This document shows, piece after piece, positions 1 to 5,311 of a stretch of DNA of 5,311 nt. The stretch's first letter is position 1. Every line of letters begins with the position of its first letter. The notes below the pieces were generated by a model. That model was given only the letters and a program-made list of their open reading frames with translations, ran no database searches and was not told the DNA's origin. The translations under genes were made by a program, and so were the position numbers. The DNA comes from Coriobacteriia bacterium (GTDB lineage Bacteria > Actinomycetota > Coriobacteriia > Anaerosomatales > SLCP01): assembly GCA_007123455.1 (NCBI GenBank), contig SKKZ01000184.1:1-5311 (forward strand). Reading direction: 5' to 3'.

Positions 1-1728
1 CCCGAGTGGTTGGCCGAGCGTGTGACAGCCTCGGGAGCGCGTCCGGTCAACAACATCGTCGATATCACCAACCTCGTCATGTTCGAGCTCGGTCAGCCGC
101 TCCACGCGTTCGATGCCGCGACGCTCGCGACACGGGGAGACGTCATGGCCGTCACCGTCCGCCGCGCTGCCGAGGGAGAGCGTCTGACCACACTCGACGG
201 GCAGGAGCGCGTACTCGACCCGGAGATGCTCGTGATTGCCGACGATGACGGGGCTATCGCACTCGCCGGCGTCATGGGCGGCGAGAACACCGAGGTCTCC
301 GAGCAGACCGTCGACATCCTTCTCGAATCCGCGTGCTTCGAGCCGACATCGGTGAGTCGAACGAGCCGCTCGCTCGGACTGATCTCGGAGGCATCGAGCC
401 GCTTCGAGCGGGGGGTGGACCCGGAGGGCTGTGTTCGTGCGGCCGACCGGGCCGCGGCGCTCATGGCCGAGCTTGCCGGTGCCACAGTTGCGACCGGGGT
501 CATCGATGAGTATCCCGTGCCGGCCACGCCGCGCGAGCTCGGGCTGCGGGTGGGTCGGATGAACGAGACCCTCGGTACGGACATCTCTGTGCAGGAAGCG
601 GGAGATATTCTCGGTGCGCTCGGACTCGCCGTCACTCACGGTTCTGACGCCGACACCCTCGGCGTGACGGTTCCGACATTCCGCCCTGACCTGGAACGCG
701 AAGTCGACCTCGTCGAGGAGGTCATCCGCGTCTGGGGTATGGAGCGGGTGCCCGTGACGCTGCCCGGTGGCAGGGGCCGAATCGGCCGGCTGAGCTCGCG
801 TCAGCGCTGGATGCGCAGGATCGATGCAACGATGCGCGCCGCGGGCCTCAACGAGACGATGACGTACGCGTTCATCGATCCCGCCGATCTCGAACGGACG
901 CGCATGTCCGTATCCGACGGCGATGCCCTTGTCGAACTCGTCAACCCGATGTCCGAGGAGCAGGCGGTCATGCGCTGGTCTCTCCTTCCCGGGCTGCTCC
1001 GGTCTGTTTCGTACAACCAGCGCCGCGGGGTCCCCAATGTCCATCTCTACGAGCTCGGCACGGTGTTCTCGACCTCCGCAGGTCGCAAGTTGCCGCGTGA
1101 GCATGCGGCGGTTGGCGGGGTCATAGCGGGCCGCTGGTCTCGTCCGGGGTGGGCTGATGAGGATCACGCACTCGACTTCTTCGACGGCAAAGGCGTCATT
1201 GAAGCACTCGTAGAGGAACTGGCGCCGCGCCGCTTCCAGGTGCGCCCGGCTGATCTGCCGTGGCTGCAGCCCGGTCGTAGTGCGGAGGTGCTCTTCGAGA
1301 ACAAAGTCGCGGGCTGGCTCGGCGAGGTGCATCCGTCGGTCGCGGCGGCGTTCGAAGCGGACGCGCCGGTGGTGGCGTTCGAGCTCGACGCAGAGGTCTT
1401 GCTCGCCACGGCCCGATCGGTGCGGACCTACTCCGAGGTACCACGCTATCCCGCAGTCACGCTCGACGTCGCGCTCGTCGTCGAAGAATCGGTGAGTGCC
1501 GAGCGAGTCGAGCAGGCCATCCGTAAGTCTGGCGGCGCGCTACTCGACGGGGTGTGGCTCTTCGACGTATATCGCGGCCCGGGTGTGCCCGAAGGCTCGA
1601 AGTCGCTTGCATGGGCGCTTTCGTATCGTGCGCCGAACCGGACGCTGACCGACGATGAGGTCCGGCCCGTTCACGAGAAGCTGTTGCGCAAGGTATGTGG
1701 CACAGTCGGTGGCGAGTTACGTTCCTAG
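1..1728 (+). CDS. pheT: Phenylalanine--tRNA ligase beta subunit, 5'-truncated
   Basis: PheT is the beta chain of the cytoplasmic alpha2beta2 phenylalanyl-tRNA synthetase. It supports charging of tRNA-Phe by the PheS subunit, edits mischarged tyrosine and contacts the tRNA. The reading frame is open from base 1, so the first ATG at 10 is internal. The visible 575 residues lack roughly 220-260 N-terminal residues of a usual 790-860, that is, the EMAP-like tRNA-binding domain and the B1 region. Visible domains: B3/4 editing domain (residues 1 to about 160) with RPVNNIVDITN (14-24), GQPLHAFD (31-38), AGVMGGE and SRFERGVDP; B5 domain (about 179-250) with VPTFRPDLEREVDLVEEV; a catalytic-like core (about 251-470); and a C-terminal FDX-ACB anticodon-binding domain (about 473-575) with YPAVTLDVA, FDVYRG and RTLTDDEV. 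The TAG stop is at 1726-1728. PheS is expected just upstream, outside the window. The identity is secure; nothing in the frame looks broken. Confidence 0.98.
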   Translation, partial: PEWLAERVTASGARPVNNIVDITNLVMFELGQPLHAFDAATLATRGDVMAVTVRRAAEGERLTTLDGQERVLDPEMLVIADDDGAIALAGVMGGENTEVSEQTVDILLESACFEPTSVSRTSRSLGLISEASSRFERGVDPEGCVRAADRAAALMAELAGATVATGVIDEYPVPATPRELGLRVGRMNETLGTDISVQEAGDILGALGLAVTHGSDADTLGVTVPTFRPDLEREVDLVEEVIRVWGMERVPVTLPGGRGRIGRLSSRQRWMRRIDATMRAAGLNETMTYAFIDPADLERTRMSVSDGDALVELVNPMSEEQAVMRWSLLPGLLRSVSYNQRRGVPNVHLYELGTVFSTSAGRKLPREHAAVGGVIAGRWSRPGWADEDHALDFFDGKGVIEALVEELAPRRFQVRPADLPWLQPGRSAEVLFENKVAGWLGEVHPSVAAAFEADAPVVAFELDAEVLLATARSVRTYSEVPRYPAVTLDVALVVEESVSAERVEQAIRKSGGALLDGVWLFDVYRGPGVPEGSKSLAWALSYRAPNRTLTDDEVRPVHEKLLRKVCGTVGGELRS

Positions 1729-1739
1729 TGGATTCACAG

Positions 1740-1801
1740 TACAAATCAATTCATTAATGACGTATATTTTCCGGGCTAGAAACGAAAATATCGCATTTGT
1801 A
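1740..1801. repeat. Nested inverted repeats in AT-rich pheT-argC spacer
   Basis: Two inverted repeats lie one inside the other. The outer arms are TACAAAT (1740-1746) and ATTTGTA (1795-1801). The inner arms are ATATTTTC (1764-1771) and GAAAATAT (1784-1791) around a 12-base centre. A perfect 10-bp palindrome, TCATTAATGA (1751-1760), sits on the left shoulder. A/T makes up 41 of the 60 bases in 1741-1800, against clearly GC-rich genes on both sides. The element ends directly at the -35 box of the argC promoter, so an operator or upstream activating site is plausible. It could also fold as the 3' UTR of pheT. An arginine-repressor (ArgR) site would be expected here, but only a partial match is seen: ATTCA half-sites at 1732-1736 and 1749-1753 without good TGAAT partners. 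The repeats are seen directly; their function is inferred. Confidence 0.5.
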
Positions 1802-1830
1802 TTGACGGCTATGCGTTGCGCCGCTATGAT
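1802..1830 (+). promoter_or_regulatory. Sigma70-type promoter for the argCJBD operon
   Basis: TTGACG (1802-1807) and TATGAT (1825-1830) each differ from the -35 (TTGACA) and -10 (TATAAT) consensus by one base and are exactly 17 bp apart, the optimal spacing. Transcription would start near 1836-1838 and give a leader of about 26-28 bases before the GTG start of argC. No comparable pair was seen elsewhere in the spacer. The -10 box lies downstream of the in-frame ATG at 1816, which argues against that ATG as the argC start. The promoter would serve argC, argJ, argB and argD, as no later gap is long enough for another clear promoter. Confidence 0.75.
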
Positions 1831-1848
1831 TTCACTCACTCATCGGTG

Positions 1849-1857
1849 AGGAGAGGA
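1849..1857 (+). promoter_or_regulatory. Ribosome binding site deciding the argC GTG start
   Basis: The purine-rich run AGGAGAGGA ends 6 bases before the GTG at 1864; its AGGAG core ends 10 bases before. This favours GTG 1864 over the in-frame ATG at 1816. A short stem (CTCAC 1835-1839 with GTGAG 1846-1850, or the tighter CTCA 1839-1842 with TGAG 1847-1850 and a TCGG loop) could cover its 5' edge, but AGAGGA would stay free. Confidence 0.7.
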
Positions 1858-1863
1858 CGAGCG

Positions 1864-2904
1864 GTGGTCGACGTCGCGATCGTAGGAGCGCCAGGATATG
1901 CAGGAGCCGAGCTCACGCGGCTCGTTGCCGCCCACCCGGAACTGCGGCCGGCGCAGCTGACCTCGACCACCGACGCAGGTCGTCGTGTCGGTGACGTCTA
2001 CCCCGGCCTTGCTCCGTACGTCGATGCCGTCTACGTCGAACCCGATGTCGCCGCAATCGCCGCTTCCTGTCAGCTCGCGTTCCTCGCCGTGCCGCACACT
2101 GCAGCCCTCAAGCTCGCGCCGGTACTCCACCGTGCAGGGCTGACCATCATCGATGCGTCCGCGGACTTCCGACTCGAGGACCCCTCGGTCTACGAACAGT
2201 GGTACGACGTTGCGCACACCGAACCCGACCTGCTTGCCGAGGCGGTCTACGGGCTGCCCGAGCTCGATCGTTCCCGGCTAAGGGGGGCTCGCATGGTCGC
2301 GTGTCCCGGCTGCTATCCCACTGCGGCATTGCTCGCAGCCGTCCCCGCCCTCGAGCACGGATCCGCTGACCCGGGCCGGGTGATCGTCGACGCGAAGTCG
2401 GGGGTCTCCGGGGCCGGAAGAACACCGGGACCGGGTACTCACTTCCCTTCTGTCAGTGAGTCCGTGGCGCCTTACAAGGTGGCTGCCCATCGGCACACAC
2501 CCGAGATCGCCCAGGGCCTCTCGGCCGTCACGGGGCATGAGACCCGGGTGGTGTTCACGCCGCATCTTGTTCCGATGACCCGCGGCTTGCTCGCCACGGT
2601 GTATCTCGATCTCACCGGACCGATCTCCACCGATGAGGCGGTCGCGCTCTACCGGGAGCGCTACCGCGACGAGCCGTTCGTCACCGTTCACGACGCCGGA
2701 CGCATGCCGACGACGCTCGAAGTACGCGGTTCGAACCGGGCTCATATCGGCATTGCCGTGGACAAAGGCGCGGGAACACTCATCGTGGCCTGTGCTATCG
2801 ACAACCTCGTGAAAGGCACCGCCGGCCAGGCGGTCCAGTGCGCCAATATCGTACTCGGCTTCCGCGAGACTGCAGGCCTCGACACCCCGGGCCCGGTGGT
2901 GTGA
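1864..2904 (+). CDS. argC: N-acetyl-gamma-glutamyl-phosphate reductase
   Basis: ArgC performs the NADPH-dependent reduction of N-acetyl-gamma-glutamyl phosphate, the ArgB product, to N-acetylglutamate semialdehyde, the ArgD substrate, in the cytoplasm. The 346-residue product from GTG 1864 has the usual family length. The N-terminal Rossmann domain opens with VAIVGAPGYAGAEL (residues 4-17), the glycine-rich nucleotide-binding loop. The active-site Cys150 lies in the ACPGCYPTA motif. SGVSGAGRTPGPG and the HRHTPE motif (His209, His211) supply the catalytic histidine region. The C-terminal IDNLVKGTAGQAVQ segment matches the conserved family end. An in-frame ATG at 1816 would add 16 residues without family similarity and lies upstream of the likely transcription start, so GTG 1864 is preferred. 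It is the first gene of the operon, and its stop overlaps the argJ start by four bases (GTGA). Confidence 0.97.
   Translation: MVDVAIVGAPGYAGAELTRLVAAHPELRPAQLTSTTDAGRRVGDVYPGLAPYVDAVYVEPDVAAIAASCQLAFLAVPHTAALKLAPVLHRAGLTIIDASADFRLEDPSVYEQWYDVAHTEPDLLAEAVYGLPELDRSRLRGARMVACPGCYPTAALLAAVPALEHGSADPGRVIVDAKSGVSGAGRTPGPGTHFPSVSESVAPYKVAAHRHTPEIAQGLSAVTGHETRVVFTPHLVPMTRGLLATVYLDLTGPISTDEAVALYRERYRDEPFVTVHDAGRMPTTLEVRGSNRAHIGIAVDKGAGTLIVACAIDNLVKGTAGQAVQCANIVLGFRETAGLDTPGPVV
2882..2902 (+). promoter_or_regulatory. Possible hairpin over the argJ start codon
   Basis: ACACC (2882-2886) can pair with GGTGT (2898-2902), continued by CCG (2887-2889) with CGG (2894-2896), with one bulged base (2897) and a four-base GGCC loop. 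The centre CCGGGCCCGG is a perfect 10-bp palindrome. The 3' arm includes the first two bases of the argJ GTG at 2901 and the weak GGTGG ahead of it. The arm sequences also encode the last ArgC residues, so the pairing may be incidental to Pro/Gly/Val codons. If it folds in the mRNA, it would make argJ translation depend on ribosomes finishing argC. Confidence 0.4.
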
Positions 2905-4139
2905 GGGTGGGCGGCGGGGCATTCGACATCACTCCTGCCGAGGGAGGCGTGCTTGCACCGGCCGGTTTCACCGCCGCAGGAGTGGCAGCCGGGATCAAGA
3001 AGCGTCCCGGTGCACTCGATGTCTGCGTGCTCGATGCGGGTCGGCCTGTTCCGGTTGCGGCGGTCTTCACCGCCAACACCATGGCCGCACCGCCCGTTGT
3101 CGTGAGTCGCCGGGCGGTGTCGGACGGAAGACTGCGGGCGTGGGTCGTGAACTCCGGTAACGCGAATGCGTGCACCGGACAGCACGGTCACACCGACGCT
3201 ATCGCCATGGCCGAGGACGCTGCTGCCGCGCTCGGCTGCGAGGCTGCCGATGTGGGCGTCTCTTCTACCGGGGTCATCGGTGTGCCCATGCCGATGGATC
3301 GCGTTCGCAGAGGGATTGCGGGTGCGGTCGGAGCGCTCGGCGCCACCTCGACACACGACCGGGCTGCTGCCGAGGCCATTATGACGACCGACACCTTTGC
3401 GAAGCAGGCTGCTCTCACCGTCGAGGTCGACGGCTCGACCTACACCGTAGGCGGCATGGCGAAGGGCAGCGGAATGATCGAGCCGAACATGGCCACTATG
3501 CTCGCGTTCATCACCACTGATGCGCCGCTGACCGCGGAAGCATGCGATGCCGCGCTCGGCTCGGCGGTTGGGGCCACCTTCAACCGGATCACTGTCGACG
3601 GTGACACGTCGACCAACGATATGTGCGCTCTCATGGCGAGCGGCGCCGCGGGAGGCGGCTCGATCGATCCCGCTCATCCGCACTTCGCGGCCATCGCGAC
3701 GACTATCGCCCGTACCTGTGCCGAGCTCGCTCGCATGATCGTTCGTGACGGAGAAGGTGCCACCAAACTCGTCGAGGTGACGGTCTGCGGAGCCGCAAGC
3801 GAGCAGGAAGCCGAGACGGCAGCGCGCGCCATTGCGAACTCGCCGCTCGTCAAGACCGCACTGTTCGGCGGAGACGCGAACTGGGGCCGGGTAGCGATGG
3901 CACTCGGCAATTCGGGGGCGACCGTGGACCCGTCGCGAGTCGAGATCGTCTTCGCGGGAATCATCACTTGTAAGGGGGGAACCGCGGTGGCCTTCAGCGA
4001 GGAAGCCGCTGCAGCCGCGCTCGCTCACGACCAGATAGAGGTCAAGGTCGACCTGCATCTCGGAACCGGGCAGGCAACGGTCCTCACCTGCGACCTCAGT
4101 TACGAGTACGTGCGCATCAACGGCGAGTACCGGACGTAG
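2901..4139 (+). CDS. argJ: Glutamate N-acetyltransferase / ornithine acetyltransferase ArgJ
   Basis: ArgJ transfers the acetyl group from N-acetylornithine to glutamate, releasing ornithine and regenerating N-acetylglutamate. Some members also use acetyl-CoA for the first step; the sequence does not settle this. The precursor of 412 residues has normal family length. It is an Ntn-type enzyme that cuts itself. The motif KGSGMIEPNMATML (starting at Lys188) places cleavage between Ala198 and Thr199, giving an alpha chain of 198 and a beta chain of 214 residues with Thr199 as nucleophile. STGVIG holds the Thr123-Gly124 oxyanion pair, followed by FNRITVDGDTSTND, GEGATK with Glu285, and the C-terminal YVRINGEYRT (Asn407, Thr412). 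GTG 2901 overlaps the argC stop (GTGA). A second in-frame GTG at 2907 is an alternative. An upstream ATG at 2838 would add 21 non-family residues inside argC. No strong Shine-Dalgarno precedes the start, which suggests translational coupling. Confidence 0.96.
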   Translation: MRVGGGAFDITPAEGGVLAPAGFTAAGVAAGIKKRPGALDVCVLDAGRPVPVAAVFTANTMAAPPVVVSRRAVSDGRLRAWVVNSGNANACTGQHGHTDAIAMAEDAAAALGCEAADVGVSSTGVIGVPMPMDRVRRGIAGAVGALGATSTHDRAAAEAIMTTDTFAKQAALTVEVDGSTYTVGGMAKGSGMIEPNMATMLAFITTDAPLTAEACDAALGSAVGATFNRITVDGDTSTNDMCALMASGAAGGGSIDPAHPHFAAIATTIARTCAELARMIVRDGEGATKLVEVTVCGAASEQEAETAARAIANSPLVKTALFGGDANWGRVAMALGNSGATVDPSRVEIVFAGIITCKGGTAVAFSEEAAAAALAHDQIEVKVDLHLGTGQATVLTCDLSYEYVRINGEYRT

Positions 4140-4152
4140 GCGCGACGACGTT

Positions 4153-4157
4153 AAGGA
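4153..4157 (+). promoter_or_regulatory. Ribosome binding site of argB
   Basis: AAGGA lies 7 bases before ATG 4165, within the 25-base gap after the argJ stop. It favours ATG 4165 over the adjoining in-frame GTG at 4162. Only a weak 4-bp pairing (ACGT 4134-4137 with 4148-4151) is seen nearby and it does not cover this site, so argB appears able to start translation independently. Confidence 0.75.
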
Positions 4158-4164
4158 AGAAGTG

Positions 4165-5082
4165 ATGGAGCACTTGCTGGCCAAGGCCGAGACTCTGACC
4201 GAAGCGTTGCCCTGGATCAAGCGCACGTGGGGCCGCACCGTGGTGCTGAAATACGGCGGTGCGGCTATGACCGACCCCGAGCTCAGGGAGCATGTCGCGT
4301 CCGACATCGTGCTCATGAAGCTCGTGGGCGTGAACCCGGTCATCGTCCACGGAGGTGGCCCGGCGATCACTTCGTACATGGAGCGGCTCGGTATGCCGGT
4401 TGAGTTCTTCGACGGTTTGCGAGTCACCAGCAGCGAGGCCATGGAGGTCGTGAAGATGGTACTCGTCGGCAAGGTCAACAAGGACCTCGTCACCGCCATC
4501 AACGGCCACGGACGTCTCGCGGTCGGCATCGCCGGCGACGATGCCAACCTGATCAAGGCCAAACCCATCTCCGACCGCCTCGGCCGGGTCGGTGAGGTCA
4601 CTGCGATCGACACCACAGTCGTGCGCAAGCTCATCGGTGACGGGTTCATACCGGTGATCGCGAGCGTCGCGATCGGGGAGGACGGGGAGGCCTGCAACAT
4701 CAACGCCGACCTCGTTGCAGGTGAGCTCGCTGCCGCGCTCAACGCCGACAAGGTCATCTTCCTCACAGACGTCGACGGCTTGTACGAGGACTTCGCCGAT
4801 AAGGACTCTCTCATCAGCGCGCTCTCACTCGAGCAGGTCGAGGAGATGATCGCGTACGATCGCCTGGCAACCGGCATGATTCCGAAGGTCTCCGCGTGCG
4901 CGCACGCGTTGAGGGGCGGTGTGGTCCGGGCGCACATCCTCAACGGTATGGTGCCGCACTCGTTGCTGCTCGAGGTCTACACCGACGGTGGTGTCGGGAC
5001 GATGATCACGCGCGGGGGAGAGAGTCTCGGCCTGCCTGACGACGACATCTATACCGCATACGAGGGAGAGGTGACTCTCTGA
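4165..5082 (+). CDS. argB: Acetylglutamate kinase, arginine-sensitive type
   Basis: ArgB phosphorylates N-acetylglutamate with ATP to N-acetyl-gamma-glutamyl phosphate, the substrate of ArgC. The 305-residue product shows the amino acid kinase fold: KYGGAAM with Lys29, VHGGGP (61-66), DGLRVTS with Arg86 for substrate binding, NINAD (178-182) with Asp182, TDVDGLY (201-207) and GMIPKV with Lys241. About 28 residues precede KYGG and look like the extra N-terminal helix (ETLTEALPWIKRTWG) that links dimers into hexamers in arginine-inhibited kinases; short, insensitive enzymes such as that of E. coli lack it. The C-terminal motif from His265 through LLLEVYTDGGVGT (to Thr279) matches the arginine-site signature of that class. 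Feedback inhibition by arginine is therefore predicted, as expected where ArgJ recycles the acetyl group. The ATG at 4165 is chosen for its AAGGA site; a GTG at 4162 would add one residue. The stop is one base ahead of argD. Confidence 0.97.
   Translation: MEHLLAKAETLTEALPWIKRTWGRTVVLKYGGAAMTDPELREHVASDIVLMKLVGVNPVIVHGGGPAITSYMERLGMPVEFFDGLRVTSSEAMEVVKMVLVGKVNKDLVTAINGHGRLAVGIAGDDANLIKAKPISDRLGRVGEVTAIDTTVVRKLIGDGFIPVIASVAIGEDGEACNINADLVAGELAAALNADKVIFLTDVDGLYEDFADKDSLISALSLEQVEEMIAYDRLATGMIPKVSACAHALRGGVVRAHILNGMVPHSLLLEVYTDGGVGTMITRGGESLGLPDDDIYTAYEGEVTL
5065..5080 (+). promoter_or_regulatory. Hairpin enclosing the argD ribosome binding site
   Basis: GAGAG (5066-5070) pairs with CTCTC (5075-5079), plus a G-U pair 5065-5080, around the four-base loop GTGA, which fits the stable GNRA tetraloop pattern. 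The only good Shine-Dalgarno candidate for argD, GGGAGAGG (5064-5071), forms the 5' arm and ends 12 bases before ATG 5084. The element lies in the last argB codons and reaches the first base of the argB stop. A ribosome reaching that stop would unfold it, which suggests translation of argD coupled to argB. The pairing is seen; the role is inferred. Confidence 0.5.
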
Positions 5083-5083
5083 G

Positions 5084-5311
5084 ATGGGGGCGCGCTACGA
5101 CACTCTGGCTGCGAAGGATGGCCTGTTCGTCCTTCCCACCTACGCCCGCAAGCCGGTTCTCTTCGTCGAGGGCCGCGGGATGCGCCTCTACGATGACGAG
5201 GGCCGGGAGTACCTGGACTTCGTCTCGGGCATCGGTGCGGTCAACCTCGGCCATGCACACCCTGCGGTGACCGAGGCGGTATGGCAGCAGATGGCGCGCC
5301 TCGTGCACGTC
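5084..5311 (+). CDS. argD: Acetylornithine aminotransferase, 3'-truncated
   Basis: ArgD is the PLP-dependent class III aminotransferase that converts N-acetylglutamate semialdehyde and glutamate to N-acetylornithine and 2-oxoglutarate. In some bacteria it also serves lysine synthesis. Only the first 76 codons are in the window, about a fifth of a usual protein of about 400 residues, and the frame is still open at 5311. The visible part has the family's N-terminal layout: YARKPVLFVEGRGMRLYD (residues 20-37), DEGREYLDF (38-46), then SGIGAVNLGHAHPAV (48-62), the well-conserved segment near the substrate site. The PLP lysine lies beyond the window. ATG 5084 follows the argB TGA by a single base (TGAGATG). 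The call rests on sequence style plus position in argCJBD; another class III aminotransferase is unlikely here. Confidence 0.93.
   Translation, partial: MGARYDTLAAKDGLFVLPTYARKPVLFVEGRGMRLYDDEGREYLDFVSGIGAVNLGHAHPAVTEAVWQQMARLVHV

Noticed and set aside
93..635. A 180-codon - strand frame opposite pheT
   Set aside because: It is a shadow of the strongly conserved pheT frame, with Ser/Arg/Ala-rich low-complexity translation and no supporting signal.
1738..1773. A tandem pair of ARG boxes
   Set aside because: ATTCA half-sites are present, but the matching TGAAT halves are poor (TACAA, TGACG), and the two potential boxes would lack the usual 2-3 bp separation. Not called as an ArgR site.
1764..1791. 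Intrinsic terminator for pheT
   Set aside because: The stem is AT-rich with a 12-base loop and is not followed by a run of T, so it does not fit a rho-independent terminator. No other candidate was seen in the spacer.
1811..1849. A short leader peptide ahead of argC (ATG 1811 to TGA 1849)
   Set aside because: The -10 box lies inside it and the predicted transcript starts after its ATG. It contains only two Arg codons (besides Cys, Ala and others) and no Arg run typical of attenuation.
1816..1863. ATG 1816 as the argC start
   Set aside because: The added 16 residues resemble no ArgC N-terminus, the -10 box lies downstream of this ATG, and GTG 1864 has a clear ribosome site.
2838..2900. ATG 2838 as the argJ start
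   Set aside because: It would overlap argC by 67 bases and add 21 Arg/Pro-rich residues outside the family alignment; GTG 2901 gives the normal length.
2742..4943. A 733-codon open frame on the - strand across argC, argJ and argB
   Set aside because: It lies opposite three well-conserved genes, its translation is rich in Ser, Arg, Thr and Ala with no recognisable domain, and long antisense frames are common in GC-rich DNA because of third-position bias.

Overview
The window reads as ordinary chromosomal DNA from a high-GC bacterium. It holds the 3' part of pheT followed by the start of an arginine-biosynthesis operon, argC-argJ-argB-argD, all on the + strand. pheST directly upstream of argCJBD is the order known from Actinomycetota such as Mycobacterium and Streptomyces. 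That order, the GC-rich codons and the GTG starts suggest an actinobacterial source. A deep or non-model class such as Coriobacteriia or a relative is possible, but this is an impression from protein style and not proven.

Layout: 1-1728 is the C-terminal 575 residues of the phenylalanyl-tRNA synthetase beta chain, cut at its 5' end by the window edge. The gap 1729-1863 is the only real intergenic region. Its first part is AT-rich (41 of 60 bases A/T in 1741-1800) and carries nested inverted repeats. It is followed by a near-consensus sigma70-type promoter (TTGACG, 17 bp, TATGAT) and a Shine-Dalgarno sequence for a GTG start of argC. argC (1864-2904), argJ (2901-4139), argB (4165-5082) and argD (5084 to the window end, truncated) then follow with a 4-base overlap, a 25-base gap and a 1-base gap, so they are almost certainly one transcript.

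Together the genes cover the middle of ornithine synthesis. ArgB phosphorylates N-acetylglutamate, ArgC reduces the product to the semialdehyde, ArgD transaminates it to N-acetylornithine, and ArgJ moves the acetyl group back to glutamate and releases ornithine. ArgB has the N-terminal helix and the C-terminal motif of arginine-inhibited kinases, which fits an ArgJ-based acetyl cycle where ArgB is the control point.

No mobile element, CRISPR array, RNA gene or foreign gene was seen, and I find no evidence of a novel system. The points worth a second look are regulatory: the nested repeats just upstream of the argC promoter, and predicted hairpins at the two tight gene junctions that would hide the argJ start and the argD ribosome-binding site.
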